64,000 nucleotides of DNA, from the NCBI GenBank assembly GCA_043228905.1, contig JBHGNT010000016.1:16368001-16432000 (forward strand). Reading direction: 5' to 3'. The position numbers were made by a program, and so were the translations under genes. Below are positions 45,787 to 57,300 of the stretch, one piece after another; within the stretch, counting starts at the first letter, position 1, and each line of letters opens with the position of its first letter. Source of the DNA: Azolla caroliniana (lineage: Eukaryota; Polypodiophyta). A model generated the notes under the pieces. The model was not told where the DNA came from. It was given only the letters and a program-made list of their open reading frames with translations, and did not search any database.

Positions 45787-47869
45787 TTGCAGAGGACCGT
45801 GGACCGGATAGGGAGTGCGCGCGAGGGCGCCGGCGCTCTTGACAGGGCTATTGAGGCGATCGTCGGTACCATCGACCAGTTCAGTGGAAAGGATGCCACG
45901 AGTTATTTGGCGTCCTACTGGGCAGAGATATTGATGAGGGATATTCCGGAAGAGAGGCGTCCTGCCGGATTCCCTCGAGTGGCGATGCCGGGCATCCATG
46001 CGGAGGTGCTCGAGGTCCGGGCGGAGAGCCGGACCTGGGAGGAGTTCAAAGTACGGCTACTGGAGAAATACGGGTTGGATGATGTGCTTCGGCTTTCGAA
46101 GCGGGGCTTCATGGAGTGGGTGGAGTCCCCCAACAAAGGAAGAAATGCGTCGGTACTCCTCCGGGAGTTTGAGGAACGCTTTGCGCGCCTTTCGGCGCTC
46201 GATCAGACCGTTCTGGACACAAGTCATGTCCTACTGTTTGTCAAATCGGTTGACGCACGAGATCGGGAGCAAGTGGGCTCCTTACTAGAAACCGAAGACG
46301 GGACCGCGGTAAAAAGAGTCTGCGGCTGTTTTGACAAACGGTGGGAGTGGGCTGATACAGGGGCGACCGGGGTGGGTCCTGTCGTAGCAAGGAAGCTCGA
46401 ACCGATACCACAGGTGCGAAGGGAAGAGACCCGGGAGTGGCTCGAAACCGGTTCGGCTTCGACCGGCGTGGTCAGAGGCTCGTCCGGGGGAACAACGTTG
46501 GAGGAGTTGACACGGGCGGTAAAGGATCTCCAGATCTCCCAGGCTCAGAGGGAAGGCGGCGAACAGGCTCGTGACCGACGACCTCCGACAGGAAATAGGT
46601 GCATGTGGTGCGACGAGGTCGGCCACATCCGGAAAGACTGCGGGGACTTTGCGGAGGCTTTGAGGAGCCGGGTAGTGTACCTATGGGAAGGTCGGGTGCA
46701 CGCCAGCGATACCCGGAGGGCCCTGAACCGAAACGACGGGCGAGGAGGAATGAAAAGGCTGATGGAAGAGGTGGCGGCCCGGCACGCGGAGACCGTCCAC
46801 TACTCGGCGTCAACCGGTATTCGGGTCGGAGGCAGCGAGGCCCGGAAGGAAGGCAAAGCCGGGTTCTGGCCGACGATGCTGGAAGGCCTCGCCGGTGCCC
46901 GACTAAGGAAAGACGAGGCGGACCGCGTGGAGAAGCGGGTCCAGGAGGTAACCAGGTGGAGTGACCCGGTCAAAGAAAAGACGGGTTTCGTCGAAGCAGC
47001 TTGCCAGAACTACGAGGCTCTGGTTGAAGACAAACGGGTAGGTAAAACCGGAGGGGCCGGACCCTCATAGAGATACGAAACCCGATTCGGGCCGAAACAG
47101 AACGAGGCCGGTGAGACCAGTGCCCGGGATAACCACAAGAAGGGCGGATACCGGTTGGGCACGGAGATCGAAAGGACCACAGACCTACGAAAGGTCCTGG
47201 AAGAACGAATCCTCGACAGCAAGGTGGAACTGTCGTTGCGGGAGGTGCTCGGAATCGCCAAGAAGGAGTTCCACGACTCCATCGTAGACTTGCTGAAGAG
47301 GAAGAGGTTGTCGACGGAGACAGAACCGGAAAGGCCGGTGGAGGTGCGGACGACGCACATAGAGGACATGGCGCTGGAAGACGAGTGGGCGGAGAGCCAC
47401 TATTCGAGGGCATACTGGGCCCGAGTGACCACGGAAACCCCGGTGAAGATCGGAGATGTTCAGGCCGGTGGTGGCGCTGGTGGACCACGGTTCGGAAATA
47501 AACCTGATGTCCATGGACTTCTACAAGAAGGGGAAATGGCCGATCAACACCAAGCACGGGTGGAAGATACGGGCAGCGACGCACGCCACCGAGGAACTAC
47601 ACGGAGCCTGCCCAAACGTGCGAGTCAAGATCGGCGACGTCGAGATAGACCAACACTTCTTTGTGCAGGAGACGTCCTCGCACCCGGTCATACTGGGAGA
47701 ACCGTACATTACGGCAGCGCGGATGGAGACCAACGTGCTTGACAACGGGTCGGCTTACGCGAGGGTCAAGAGTCAGGACGGGCGTCATTGGGTCCAGTTC
47801 CTGATGGTGCGACCGAACCACGAGCGAAACCGCGAGTCCCTTGGTGGCGAGAACCGAGAGGTTTTTTAG
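45787..47869 (+). pseudogene. Element B gag-protease pseudogene
   Basis: Gag begins at 45787 and runs 427 codons to TAG 47068-47070. The same frame then continues (RILDSKVELSLREVLGIAKK) to about 47455. Capsid-like region at residues 50-200. One zinc knuckle, CMWCDEVGHIRKDC, starts at residue 272. A one-base shift near 47458 moves to the protease frame: VALVDHGSEINLMS is the active site (Asp-His-Gly in place of Asp-Ser/Thr-Gly), and VILGEPYI is the second hydrophobic motif. A second shift in the T run 47862-47867 leads toward pol. The gag fragment at 15438 has a sense codon at the 47068 stop. Confidence 0.85.
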
Positions 47870-48144
47870 AGAGGGCTGTCAAGGCGTGGGGCCGCGATAG
47901 TCCGGACACTCCGGGAAAACCCCACAAATGTACGATAGAGGCAAAACCGAAGAAACCTTGTACCATAAGTAGGAAGTTTTGTTTCTCCGACAACGGAGGG
48001 TGTACGATAGTTGGCGTCATTGGCCGAGAAAAGACAAGGGCGGAAGAGCGACTTCGGGCGTGCAGAATTCTCGGGCCCAGCGAGGAAATCAATGGAGCCG
48101 TGGAGGTGGTCTCCTTCGACGATACCTTGGGAATACTACGATAG
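47870..48144 (+). pseudogene. Element B protease-RT linker
   Basis: The frame from 47870 reads LERAVKAWGRDS, PHKCTIEAKPKK and CRILGPSEEINGAVEVVSFD and ends at TAG 48142-48144, in register with the RT frame that follows. No known domain. Confidence 0.6.
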
Positions 48145-51100
48145 GTGGTCGGAGAGGGCCTTAAAGAGGACCGGACGATACCAGTTTGTTCAGAAGAGAT
48201 GTACGAAGTCATCGCGGACTTCAGTCGAGGGCTCGAGTTGGATCAGACGGCCCGGGTTAACACGAAGTACAAGACTGTGGACCGGAAGGTAAGGCCAGTC
48301 GCGGCACCCTTACCGGAGGGCAGCGAGTTGCGAATCAAGGGGGTCGCGTCGGACCCCAGTTTACGAGATCCGGCCTGCATAGGACACACCTTCACCGACA
48401 GAACGCTACGGGAGCTCAAAATCAATGGGGGCGGGTTCCTACTGCCGGTGGAAGAACACCGGTTTCGGAGAATGCTCGGAAGGCACGGGAAAGCCTTCGC
48501 ATTCTCACCGGAAGAGATCGGGTGCGTAGACCCAACAGTCATGAAGCCGATGGTGATATTCACGGTACTGCATGTGTCGTGGAATCTCAAACCAATTCCG
48601 GTACCGAGAGCTCACATCCCGGAGCTGATGGAGCTATTGAGGCAAAAAGTCGATATGGGCATCCTCGAACCGTCGAGTGCCCCGTACTCGAACCGGTGGT
48701 TTACCGTACCGAAGAAGAACGGGACGTTGCGCTTCATTCAAGACCTGCAACCGGTCAACAAAGTGACCATTCGGAACGCAGGAATTGGACCAACGATAGA
48801 CGAGTTCACGGAGGCCTTCGCCGGAAGGTCGATCTACTCGGTCGGTGATCTGTACTCGGGGTACGATCAGTTCCAACTAGCCGTGGAGAGCAGAGACATT
48901 ACGACGATGCGGACTCATCTCGGCCTAGTGCGGATGTGTACCCTGCCACAAGGAGGGACGAACTCGGTGGCCCACATGGTGAATACGATGAACAAGGTGC
49001 TGAGGGATTGTATCCCGAACATCACCATGCCATTCTTGGACGACATCCTGATCAAGGGATGTCCGGTGGAGGAAAGGGACGAAACGATCGGACCGGACGG
49101 ATGCCGGAAATTCGTGGCGACACACATTGACGACTGCAAGAGGGTGCTGCAGAGGCTAGAGGACGCGAGGCTCACCTTCTCCGGGGAGAAATCGGCCTTT
49201 GGGCAATTAGAGATCATGGTCGTCGGACATCTATGCGGACCGTATGGCCGGAAACCGTCTCCGGCTAAGGTGGAAGCCATCTCCGCAATGAAGCCCGATT
49301 GTAACTCGGTCACGAAGGTACGGAGGTTCTTGGGAGCATGCGCGTTCTACCACATATGGATCCCACATTATGCCCACGTTGCCGAGCCGCTATACGGGTT
49401 GCTGAAAAAGGGGCGAAAATTCGAGTGGCGAGACGAGCATACGGAGTCGGTCCGAAAGATGAAGGAGGCTCTTGCTGTAGCTCCGGCACTCCGGAAGGCT
49501 GTCTACGACAAAGGCACTCCCATCTACATAACGGTAGATACAAGTCCGACCGGGATTGGATGGGTCGTCAACCAAGAAGATGAGGACGGCATTCGGTTCC
49601 CAATCCGGTTCGGCGCGAAGGTCCTCAGCGAGCGACAACGAGGATACGCCCAGGTTAAACGCGAACTCTGGGGTATCGTTTTGGCGATGAAGGCCGATAA
49701 AGACTATCTGATCGGGACAGAGGTGATTATCGAGACGGACTGCCTGCCAATTCTCGGCATGGTTTCCGGATGTGCAACCCCGGACCTGGCAATGCTCAGG
49801 TGGATAGCGTACATCAAGTCCCTGGATCCGGAAATACGACACATTTCCGGGAAAGATAATGCCATGGCCGACATGCTTTCGAGGGCGCGATTCGACGACG
49901 AGGGCGGCATGGTTTCGGAGGACGAGGAAGTCGGCGTGAACTTCTTCGAGGCGACTTACGTAACAACTGAGGGGGGGAGCACTCCAGCGCTTAACGATTT
50001 CAACGAGAGCAAGTACGACGGGGAGTGGCTACAGATCGGAGGGTTCCTGAAGACAATGACGCCGGACGCGTCATGGACAAAGAACGAGGCCAACCAGATC
50101 CGGAAGAAAGCGTACCGATTCTTCCTCCGGGACGGGTACATATGGAAGCACCCGAAGAAGAGGAACGACATCCCACTCCGAGTGGTGGTGAAGAAGGAGG
50201 AACATGAGGATTTGTTGGCGGTGTACCACGAAAGCCCGTGGGCTGGAGACCGTGGGACGTGGGCCACGTTTGAGAAACTAAAGGGGAAGTACTGGTGGTC
50301 GGGACTGTACCGGGACGTGCATCGGTTTGTGACAACTTGTGAGAGCTGTCAGATACACTCCATAGTCCGACATCGGGACGAGCTTCACCCTACATACCCT
50401 CCGGCCATCCACTTCAAATGGATGGTAGATTTGGTGATGATGCCGATGGGTGTAGGGCAGATGCGATATCTGGTGTTGGCCCGGGAGGACCTGACGAACT
50501 AGGTGGAAGGCCGAGCCCTGCAGAATAAAATGACCGCGGCTGTGTGTCGGTTCCTGATCGAGGACGTGATATGCTGGTACGGGTGTGTCGGGAAGATCGT
50601 GGCGGACCGCGGGGAGTTGGACGCCGAAGAGGCCAAGGAGTTGTTTGACCGGTTAGGGGTCAAGCTCTCGCTCACCACAGCGTACAATCCGGAGGCGAAC
50701 GGGAAGGTGGAGCGCGGACACGGACCAATCGTCAAAGCGCTAGTCCGGGCGTGCGGAGGCCAGGTCGGGAACTGGCCACGACTGTTACCTTATGCCTTGT
50801 GGGCGGACCGGACAACGCACAGTTCGGTAACCGGGTTCATGCCGTCAGAGCTCATGTTCGGACAGAAGCCAATCATGCCGATGGAACGGACGATCTCCTC
50901 TTGGGTGACAGTGGACTGGAGAGACGAGATGAGCCGGGAAGAACTACTAGCGGCGCGTATACGGCAGCTCGAGCGGAGGCCAGAGGACGTGGAACGAGCG
51001 GCGGAGAGACTTCGGACGGCGAGGATGAGGAACAAAGCCCGGTTCGACCGAATGCACTGGCTCCGACCAAAGAAAATCGAGGAAGGCGACTGGGTGCTAG

Positions 51101-51447
51101 TCTACGACAGCAGCCTCGACAACCAGCACCGGGCAACACGGAAGTTTGCAAAGCGGTGGTTCGGGTCTTATGTGGTAACGAGCGCCAACAACAACGGGAC
51201 GTATCATCTGGCGGAACTCAACGGTACGAGGATGGCGATACCGGTAGCAAGGAAGCGGATCAATGCGTTCAAGAAGCGCCACGACAGCGAACCGGATCTA
51301 AGAGGCCTGGACAACGACGACGAACAGTCCGAAACGGAGGACGAACCGATGGACGAGGAACAGAAACCCGGACCGGTTTTCTCCAACCAGAACCCAATTT
51401 TGGCGCATACCGGTGGATGCGTGGTTAGGTGGGGGCGGATGTCGTGA
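48145..51447 (+). pseudogene. Element B pol pseudogene (RT, RNase H, integrase)
   Basis: One register from 48145 to 51447 with a single TAG at 50500-50502. RT: RWFTVPKKNGTLRFIQDLQP, YSVGDLYSGYDQF and palm motif MPFLDDILIKG (FLDD in place of YxDD). RNase H: ITVDTSPTGIGWVV, YAQVKRELWGIVLAM and IIETDCLPILGM. Integrase zinc region: VYHESPWAGDRGTWATF, with Asp where the second His of HHCC is expected, then CESCQ. Core: MVDLVMMPMG, VADRGELDAEEA and TAYNPEANGKVERGHGP (Asp, Asp, Glu). C-terminal EEGDWVLVYDSSL. No chromodomain seen. The final codons run 8 bases into the 3' LTR. Confidence 0.9.
51428..51439 (+). other. Polypurine tract of element B
   Basis: GGTGGGGGCGGA directly before the 3' LTR; it overlaps the last codons of pol. 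Confidence 0.7.
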
Positions 51448-51935
51448 AGAAAACCGTCCCTTAGCGTAATCGGTGCATAGCGTGTGTGAACTGGCTCTTC
51501 ACGCGTGCGCGCCCTTTAATGTATATAATAGAGAATTAGGTACAAAGGTATATCCTAGGTAGTTAGATTCCGTAGGTAGGAAGTTAATGAGGGAAACGGC
51601 TCCCTTCTTGAAGCTATAAAAGAGAGGGAGACGCGGGGAGAAGGGGGAGATATATATTATTATTGAGGAGGACGAAGTGCTGTCGGACGGAAACCGAACG
51701 CTTCTACTCCGTTCGTTCTCCATCGCTCTTCTGTGCAGGTTTTTGGGAGGCTCGCGCTGCTTCGAGGAACGCCCGTGTGCTTCCGGCGGCACCTCCATCC
51801 TATCCCCTTTCGTGCGCAGACGTGCAGGCATCGGCATCTGTTCGCCGGCCTGTTCGGTTGTAACCGCTCGCGTGCTCTGTTGTTTATTTGTCATTCATTA
51901 ATATACAAATATTCGTGTCTCTCTGTCTCTGTGTC
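51440..51935 (+). repeat. 3' LTR of element B, first part
   Basis: Matches 45098-45593 of the 5' LTR. It stops at GTGTC, where G1 is inserted, and resumes at 61861. Confidence 0.93.
51931..51935. repeat. Target site duplication of G1, left copy
   Basis: GTGTC, identical to 61856-61860, exactly at the outer ends of the G1 LTRs. Confidence 0.96.
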
Positions 51936-52354
51936 TGTTACCGGCCGGCAAGGAGTCCAAAATACGGAGTGAAGGAATTAATTAAGTATGGTTGTAAATA
52001 AGCATAGTATGGACGGACGGACTGGAAACGGTATGCCGTTCCAGATCCGGACGGATCCCGAATAGGTGCGATAGGCACCGTTTTGTACTACGGACCGGAA
52101 ACCTATTTAAAGGGCCGGAGCCCATTGTAATCGCAGCGGATAATTAATAGAGCGTATGGTGTTTATACTTCTGTGTTGATTTCCGTTCTGTACTTACTGT
52201 TATATCTTACGCGTGTAATTAACAAAAGCGCTCTAATCGTGTAACCTACTTAGGTCGGTGTAATCGTTGAGTCATAATCCTATGCCATAATGACCCTTTG
52301 GTGAAGTGTCTCCGTGACACCTTGTGTTAGGCCTTGTCCGGTCAGAGAACAACA
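51936..52354 (+). repeat. 5' LTR of G1
   Basis: 419 bp, TGTTACCGGCC ... AGAACAACA. The TATA-like CTATTTAAAG at 52102-52111 and AATTAATAG downstream are likely transcription signals. It differs from the 3' LTR at seven sites. Confidence 0.95.
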
Positions 52355-52360
52355 CAGTTT

Positions 52361-52378
52361 TGGCGACCACGATTCCTT
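52361..52378 (+). other. Candidate primer binding site of G1
   Basis: TGGCGACCACGATTCCTT starts 6 bases after the LTR. It begins with the TGG expected opposite a tRNA CCA end and resembles the TGGCGACT sites reported for Tat/Ogre elements (tRNA-Arg). I could not match it to a specific tRNA. Confidence 0.5.
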
Positions 52379-52407
52379 CTTTCTCGCAGCGAACGACGGC
52401 TTAATGG

Positions 52408-54381
52408 ATGACGAGACCAACGCACGACCTGGTTACAGACCGAGCTCGACGCCTCGCCGAACGGCAAAGACGGCGTGAGACTTTCCAGCAAGCAGCGCAC
52501 GAAATTCGCTCGAATCGTTCGTTCTCCAACGAGATCCGGAGAGTCGCGGAGGAATCTCTTCGGTTACAGCAAACTCGTGACCAGGACGACGGAAGCGGTC
52601 TAAGTAGTCTCCGGGAAACCGAACGCCTCCTCGAGGCGCTGGCAAGCGGAGAAAACGAGGCAGAAGCCTTTTCAGCCTACGAATCGGATTCCGAAGGGGG
52701 ATACAGCGTGCACACGAACTACCGGAGCAGCAACGATACCCCCGGCGGCCCGGAGGACGACGGGTCGGATACCGTGCCGACTCCAGAACCGGAACCGTTC
52801 GACCAGGGCTATCCGGAACCGCAAACGGAAGCCGTCAACCCACTAACACCGGAAGTGGAAGAAGCAAAGCCACCGACACCAACGAAAGAGCCGGCGAAGG
52901 TACCGGAAGAAGAGCCGGTGAAGGAACCGGAAAAAGAACCGGAAGAGGAACCAGAAAAAGCACCGGCAAAAGAACCGGAAGTGGAACCGGAGAGAAAACC
53001 GGAAAGATATCAACAAACGCCACTAAACCGCGGCCTAATACTGGATGACGACATGCCGTTCCAATACTCAAAGTATCGCGATGATCCGGACGCGGAAGCG
53101 CATGTTCATGCCTTCGAGCAGACATGGGAAGCAAATCACGCGTCCCAGCGATTGACACCGGAGGAAGAAGAACGCTCGAAGATAGCGGAATTCGGGGTCA
53201 CGTTGGAAGGACCAGCGGCACGATGGCAGCGGACGCAGGACCCGGCGACCATCACAACCTTTGCAGAATTAAAAGCAAAATTCTTGCATTTTTTCCACAA
53301 GGAGGTCGACCAGACGATAATGGTGGGCCTGTTTTATACGATCCAACAGGAGGCAGGGGAAAGCATTCCCCAATTCGTCATCCGTTTCCAACGAATGCAT
53401 AGCCAGCTTGCCCGTGCACCCCCGGAGGAGGAATTACGGACGATATTTTTAAACGCACTCCGGGAACCGTTACGCACGGTGTGTACGGTGATCGACTTTC
53501 GAGGAAGCACCATTGACCAGGTCATTGACCGGGTCAGAGAAATGGAAAAGTCAAGCTCATGGCTTACACTGGGAGCATTGCAACGGGCGTTACCCACAGA
53601 TGAAGATCTCTGGTTCCGGCAGGCAATTCAATGCACAATCTGCTTGAATGCCGGACACTCGGCAGTGGAGTGCACCATGCGAACCCAGTGTGTGATTTGT
53701 CAATCCAAGAGTCATACAACGGACCGGTGCGAGTATAACCTGCTAAACCGACAAGCACCACCCGTCCGACGGATCGAGCCAAGAAGCAGCCGAGACGAAG
53801 ATGAAGATCGTTGGCAAAGAATGAACCGGTACCGACCGGCACAGGATGTCCGGTACGGAGACAGACAAGAGAATGATGGCCGGTACGGGGATCGGCACAG
53901 GATGTCCGGTACGGAGACAGACAAGAGAATGATGGCCGGTACGGGGATCGGCATGATAACTACGACCGGTATGAGCGATCAGACCGTTATCGGGAGTCCA
54001 ACAGACGACACGAGCAATACGACAGAGACCATTCCCCTGGTTACCGAAGGCACCAGGAGGACTACGGCCGATTTTACGATCCACCACGACAGGACTACCG
54101 AAATAAAAATAAGAATAATAAGAAACGTAATTTCAAGAAAGGTGGTCACACTAGGGACCCGGAACATGGAACCCCAAGGAGCCAACCGGCACAGAACGCA
54201 CCACTCACTACGGGACCGACTCCGGCTACCAGCAATGCTGAATCCAACAATACCCGTAAAGAGTACTGCTACTACTGCAGGCAGGAAGGCCACTACAGTA
54301 ACCAGTGCCCGGCAAAGAGCTACGATAAACGACCAGCAGTTAATATGGTGGTTCCGGAAGTGGCGGATGTACAGCAAGTAA
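52408..54381 (+). pseudogene. G1 gag, frame broken by a 56-bp tandem duplication
   Basis: 657-codon open frame. Residues 1-135 are Arg/Glu-rich. Residues 140-205 are an acidic Pro-Glu-Lys repeat (EPEKEPEEEPEKAPAKEPE type). Residues 215-400 form the capsid-like domain (FHKEVDQTIMVGLFYTIQQE). Two CCHC knuckles start at Cys409 (CTICLNAGHSAVEC, CVICQSKSHTTDRC). At 53841-53952 a 56-base unit is duplicated, shifting the frame by two. Beyond it, residues from about 495 on are out-of-register sequence. The correct register (the pol frame) contains an Arg/Tyr/Asp-rich linker and a third knuckle, CYYCRQEGHYSNQC, at 54267. Gag would package element RNA into cytoplasmic particles. Confidence 0.9.
53841..53952 (+). 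repeat. 56-bp tandem duplication in G1 gag
   Basis: ACAGGATGTCCGGTACGGAG starts at 53841 and again at 53897. 56 is not a multiple of three, so the duplication moves gag out of register with pol. Removing one unit would leave gag and pol in a single frame of 1956 codons. Confidence 0.92.
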
Positions 54382-57300
54382 CCACACGGTCGAAAGGCAT
54401 GGCCAAAGAGTGGGAAACACAAGAGGCCATACGAAAACAGGCGACAGAATGGGTGAAGGAAGCCAATGAAAGGAACGTCGCGGACGCGGAACAGCAAAAG
54501 GCGAATACCATAGGGAGTGCCGGCGGTAGCCACGCAGAAAACGAGACATGGCAAGCACTGCAAGAATGTCAGATCACGTTGCCATTAGGAAGACTCTTGC
54601 AGCTCGTGCCGCGATTTACGGAAGGACTAAAAACGGTCATGACAGACGGTATAGCCCCACCGGCACCAGTCCTCTTCTCGAATCCGGAGGAGGGACCGAC
54701 GGTGGTGGACACTAGTAGTCCGGTGATTACAGCTATTGTCAAAGGGCACGAACTTCCCGGCACAGTAATCGATGGAGGTTCCGGGGTGAACGTAATAAGC
54801 CTCCGCACGTGTGATGCCTTGGGTATACATGAATGGGAGCCATGTCCGTTCTGGCTACGGATGGCGGATGCGAGCTCTGTACGGCCGACGGGCTTAATAC
54901 GGAAATTGGAAGTCACCATAGGAGGTCACACATTTCACATCTCGGCTGTAGTGCTGCAGCTACAGGCGCAAGGTGCGTACCCACTGTTGCTGGGCAGACC
55001 ATGGTTGAAAACAGCACACATCAAGCAAAATTGGCGGAAAAATATGATTACCTTCCGGCGCGGAAAAGCCAAGGTCCGGGTACCGACACAACCACGGACG
55101 AGCAACGGTAAGGAATGCACACCGCTGTATGCGGAATGCGTGAACATGCTTGAAGGGTTGGCAGATGACGAAGAAGCCCAGTACTTGGAGGAACACCCGA
55201 AGATCGTACCACTCTTCGAGATTGACGTAGCTGAAGCCGTAGCGCCATACTTGCCGCAACGGGACGAAACCGAAGCCGAACCAGACAAATATTCGATTCG
55301 GGAATTACGGCAAGCACAGGAAGCGTTGGAACGGGAAATGGCCGTTTCCCAACGGGTAAAAACATCCCAGCTCGACGAAGTGAACCTAGGAAGCAAGGAC
55401 GAATCAAAGCCGGTACACATCGCCAAAGAAATGAAGCCGGAAGATAAAGCGGCGATGATCAAACTTCTCACGGAGTTTCGCGACGTATTCGCCTGGTCAT
55501 ACGAAGACATGCGAGGCCTGGACCCTCAATTATATCAGCATCAGATCCACTTAGGCAAGGACGCGAAACCAGTGGCGCAAAGACGTTACCGAATGAACCC
55601 CAACTACGCCGCCAAAGTGAAGGAGGAAATCGACAAACTCCTAAGAGTGGGCTTCATCCGGCCGGTAAAGAAAGCGACGTGGCTGAGCCCCATCGTCGTC
55701 GTCCCAAAGAAGAACGGTAAAATCCGCGTGTGTGTAGATTACAGGAAACTAAATGCAGCCACAATTACGGATGCATTCCCTCTTCCGTTCACGGATGGAG
55801 TACTGGATGCCGTCGCCGGCCATGAAGTTTATAGCTTTTTAGACGGGTTCAGCGGATACAATCAAATCCGGATGCACCCTGGCGACCAGGAGAAGACAAC
55901 GTTCGTCACCGAATGGGGGGTGTTTGTGGCCGTAGTAATGATGTTCGGACTAAAAACGGCACCAGCAACTTTCCAGCGAATCATCATGGAGATCTTCGGC
56001 GAATACATTCCAGCCTTCATGCAGGTTTTCCTGGATGACTTTGCAGTCTATAGCCGGGAAAAAGACCATTTGCAGCACCTACGGTTATGCCTTGAAAAGT
56101 GTAGGTTATACCGGCTAAGCTTAAACCCAGCAAAATGCATCTTTGGGGTTTCAAGTGGAATATTAATGGGACACATTGTAAGTAAGGAGGGCATTGCGGT
56201 CGACCCGGACAAAGTAAACGCGATACTAGGGGCACCGGCGCCGAAAACGGCCAAAGCACTAAGCCGATTCTTAGGACAGATCCGGTGGCACAGTCGGATG
56301 CTCCGTCACTTGGCTGACTTGGCTACACCATTACACACCGCGGTACATCGGACACTGTTCCAATGGACGGATACGGAGGATAAGGCATACAATGCCCTGA
56401 AGGTACTTTTTTCGCAAGCACCCGTCGTGCAGCCTCCGGATTGGAGCAAGGAATTTCATGTGTTCGTTGACGCTTCCGACATCGCTATCGGCAGCGCCTT
56501 AATGCAACTTACGGAGCCTAAATGGTACCGGCCGGTATATTACGCCAACCGGAAGCTGTCCCAAGCGGAGAAGAACTATTCGACGACGGAACGGGAGGCC
56601 CTGGGCATGATCTACAGTGTAACAAAGTTTCGTCATTACCTATTGGGAAGGAAGTTCTCCTTTCATGTGGATCACTCGGCGCTCTTGTACTTAGTGTCCA
56701 AGGCATCCCTGACCGGTAAATTGGCCCGTTGGACCTTGCTGTTGCAGGAGTTCGAATTCGAGATCTTCCACCGGCCCGGTATCCAGCATGCCGTAGCAGA
56801 CTACCTGAGCCGGTTAGAGTCTGGAGAATCAGACGACGGAGTATCGGATGAATTCCCGGACGCAGAGTTATTCCGTATCACCCCGGAAACGGCAGCGGAC
56901 GACACGGTGGCATCAGAAGATAGGTGGCTGACAAACATGCACCAGTTCCTAAGCATGGGCCTGCCACCGGAGGAAATGAACCGGGACGAGAGGAAACGAC
57001 TGGCGGTGCAGAGCCGCAATTTCTGTCTGTTACGGGGCACTCTCTACCACAAGGGAGCAGATGGAATATGGAGATGGGCAGTCCGTAGTGACGAGAAACA
57101 AGTAATCTTACGGGAAGCACACTGTGGGGTTGCCGGAGGACACTATGCCGGGGAAGCGACGGCAAGGAAAGTATGGCAGAGCGGCTTATGGTGGCCCACG
57201 ACGTTAAAAGACGTCGTCAAGTATGCTAAGGAATGTGACCTATGCCAACGAATGGGCCAGCCTACGGAGCAAGCACGGATGCCACACCAACCGGTACTTC

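Noticed and set aside
48243-50335. Antisense open frames across element B pol (80-150 codons)
   Set aside because: They mirror the GC-rich coding strand and show no family motif; shadows of the sense frame.
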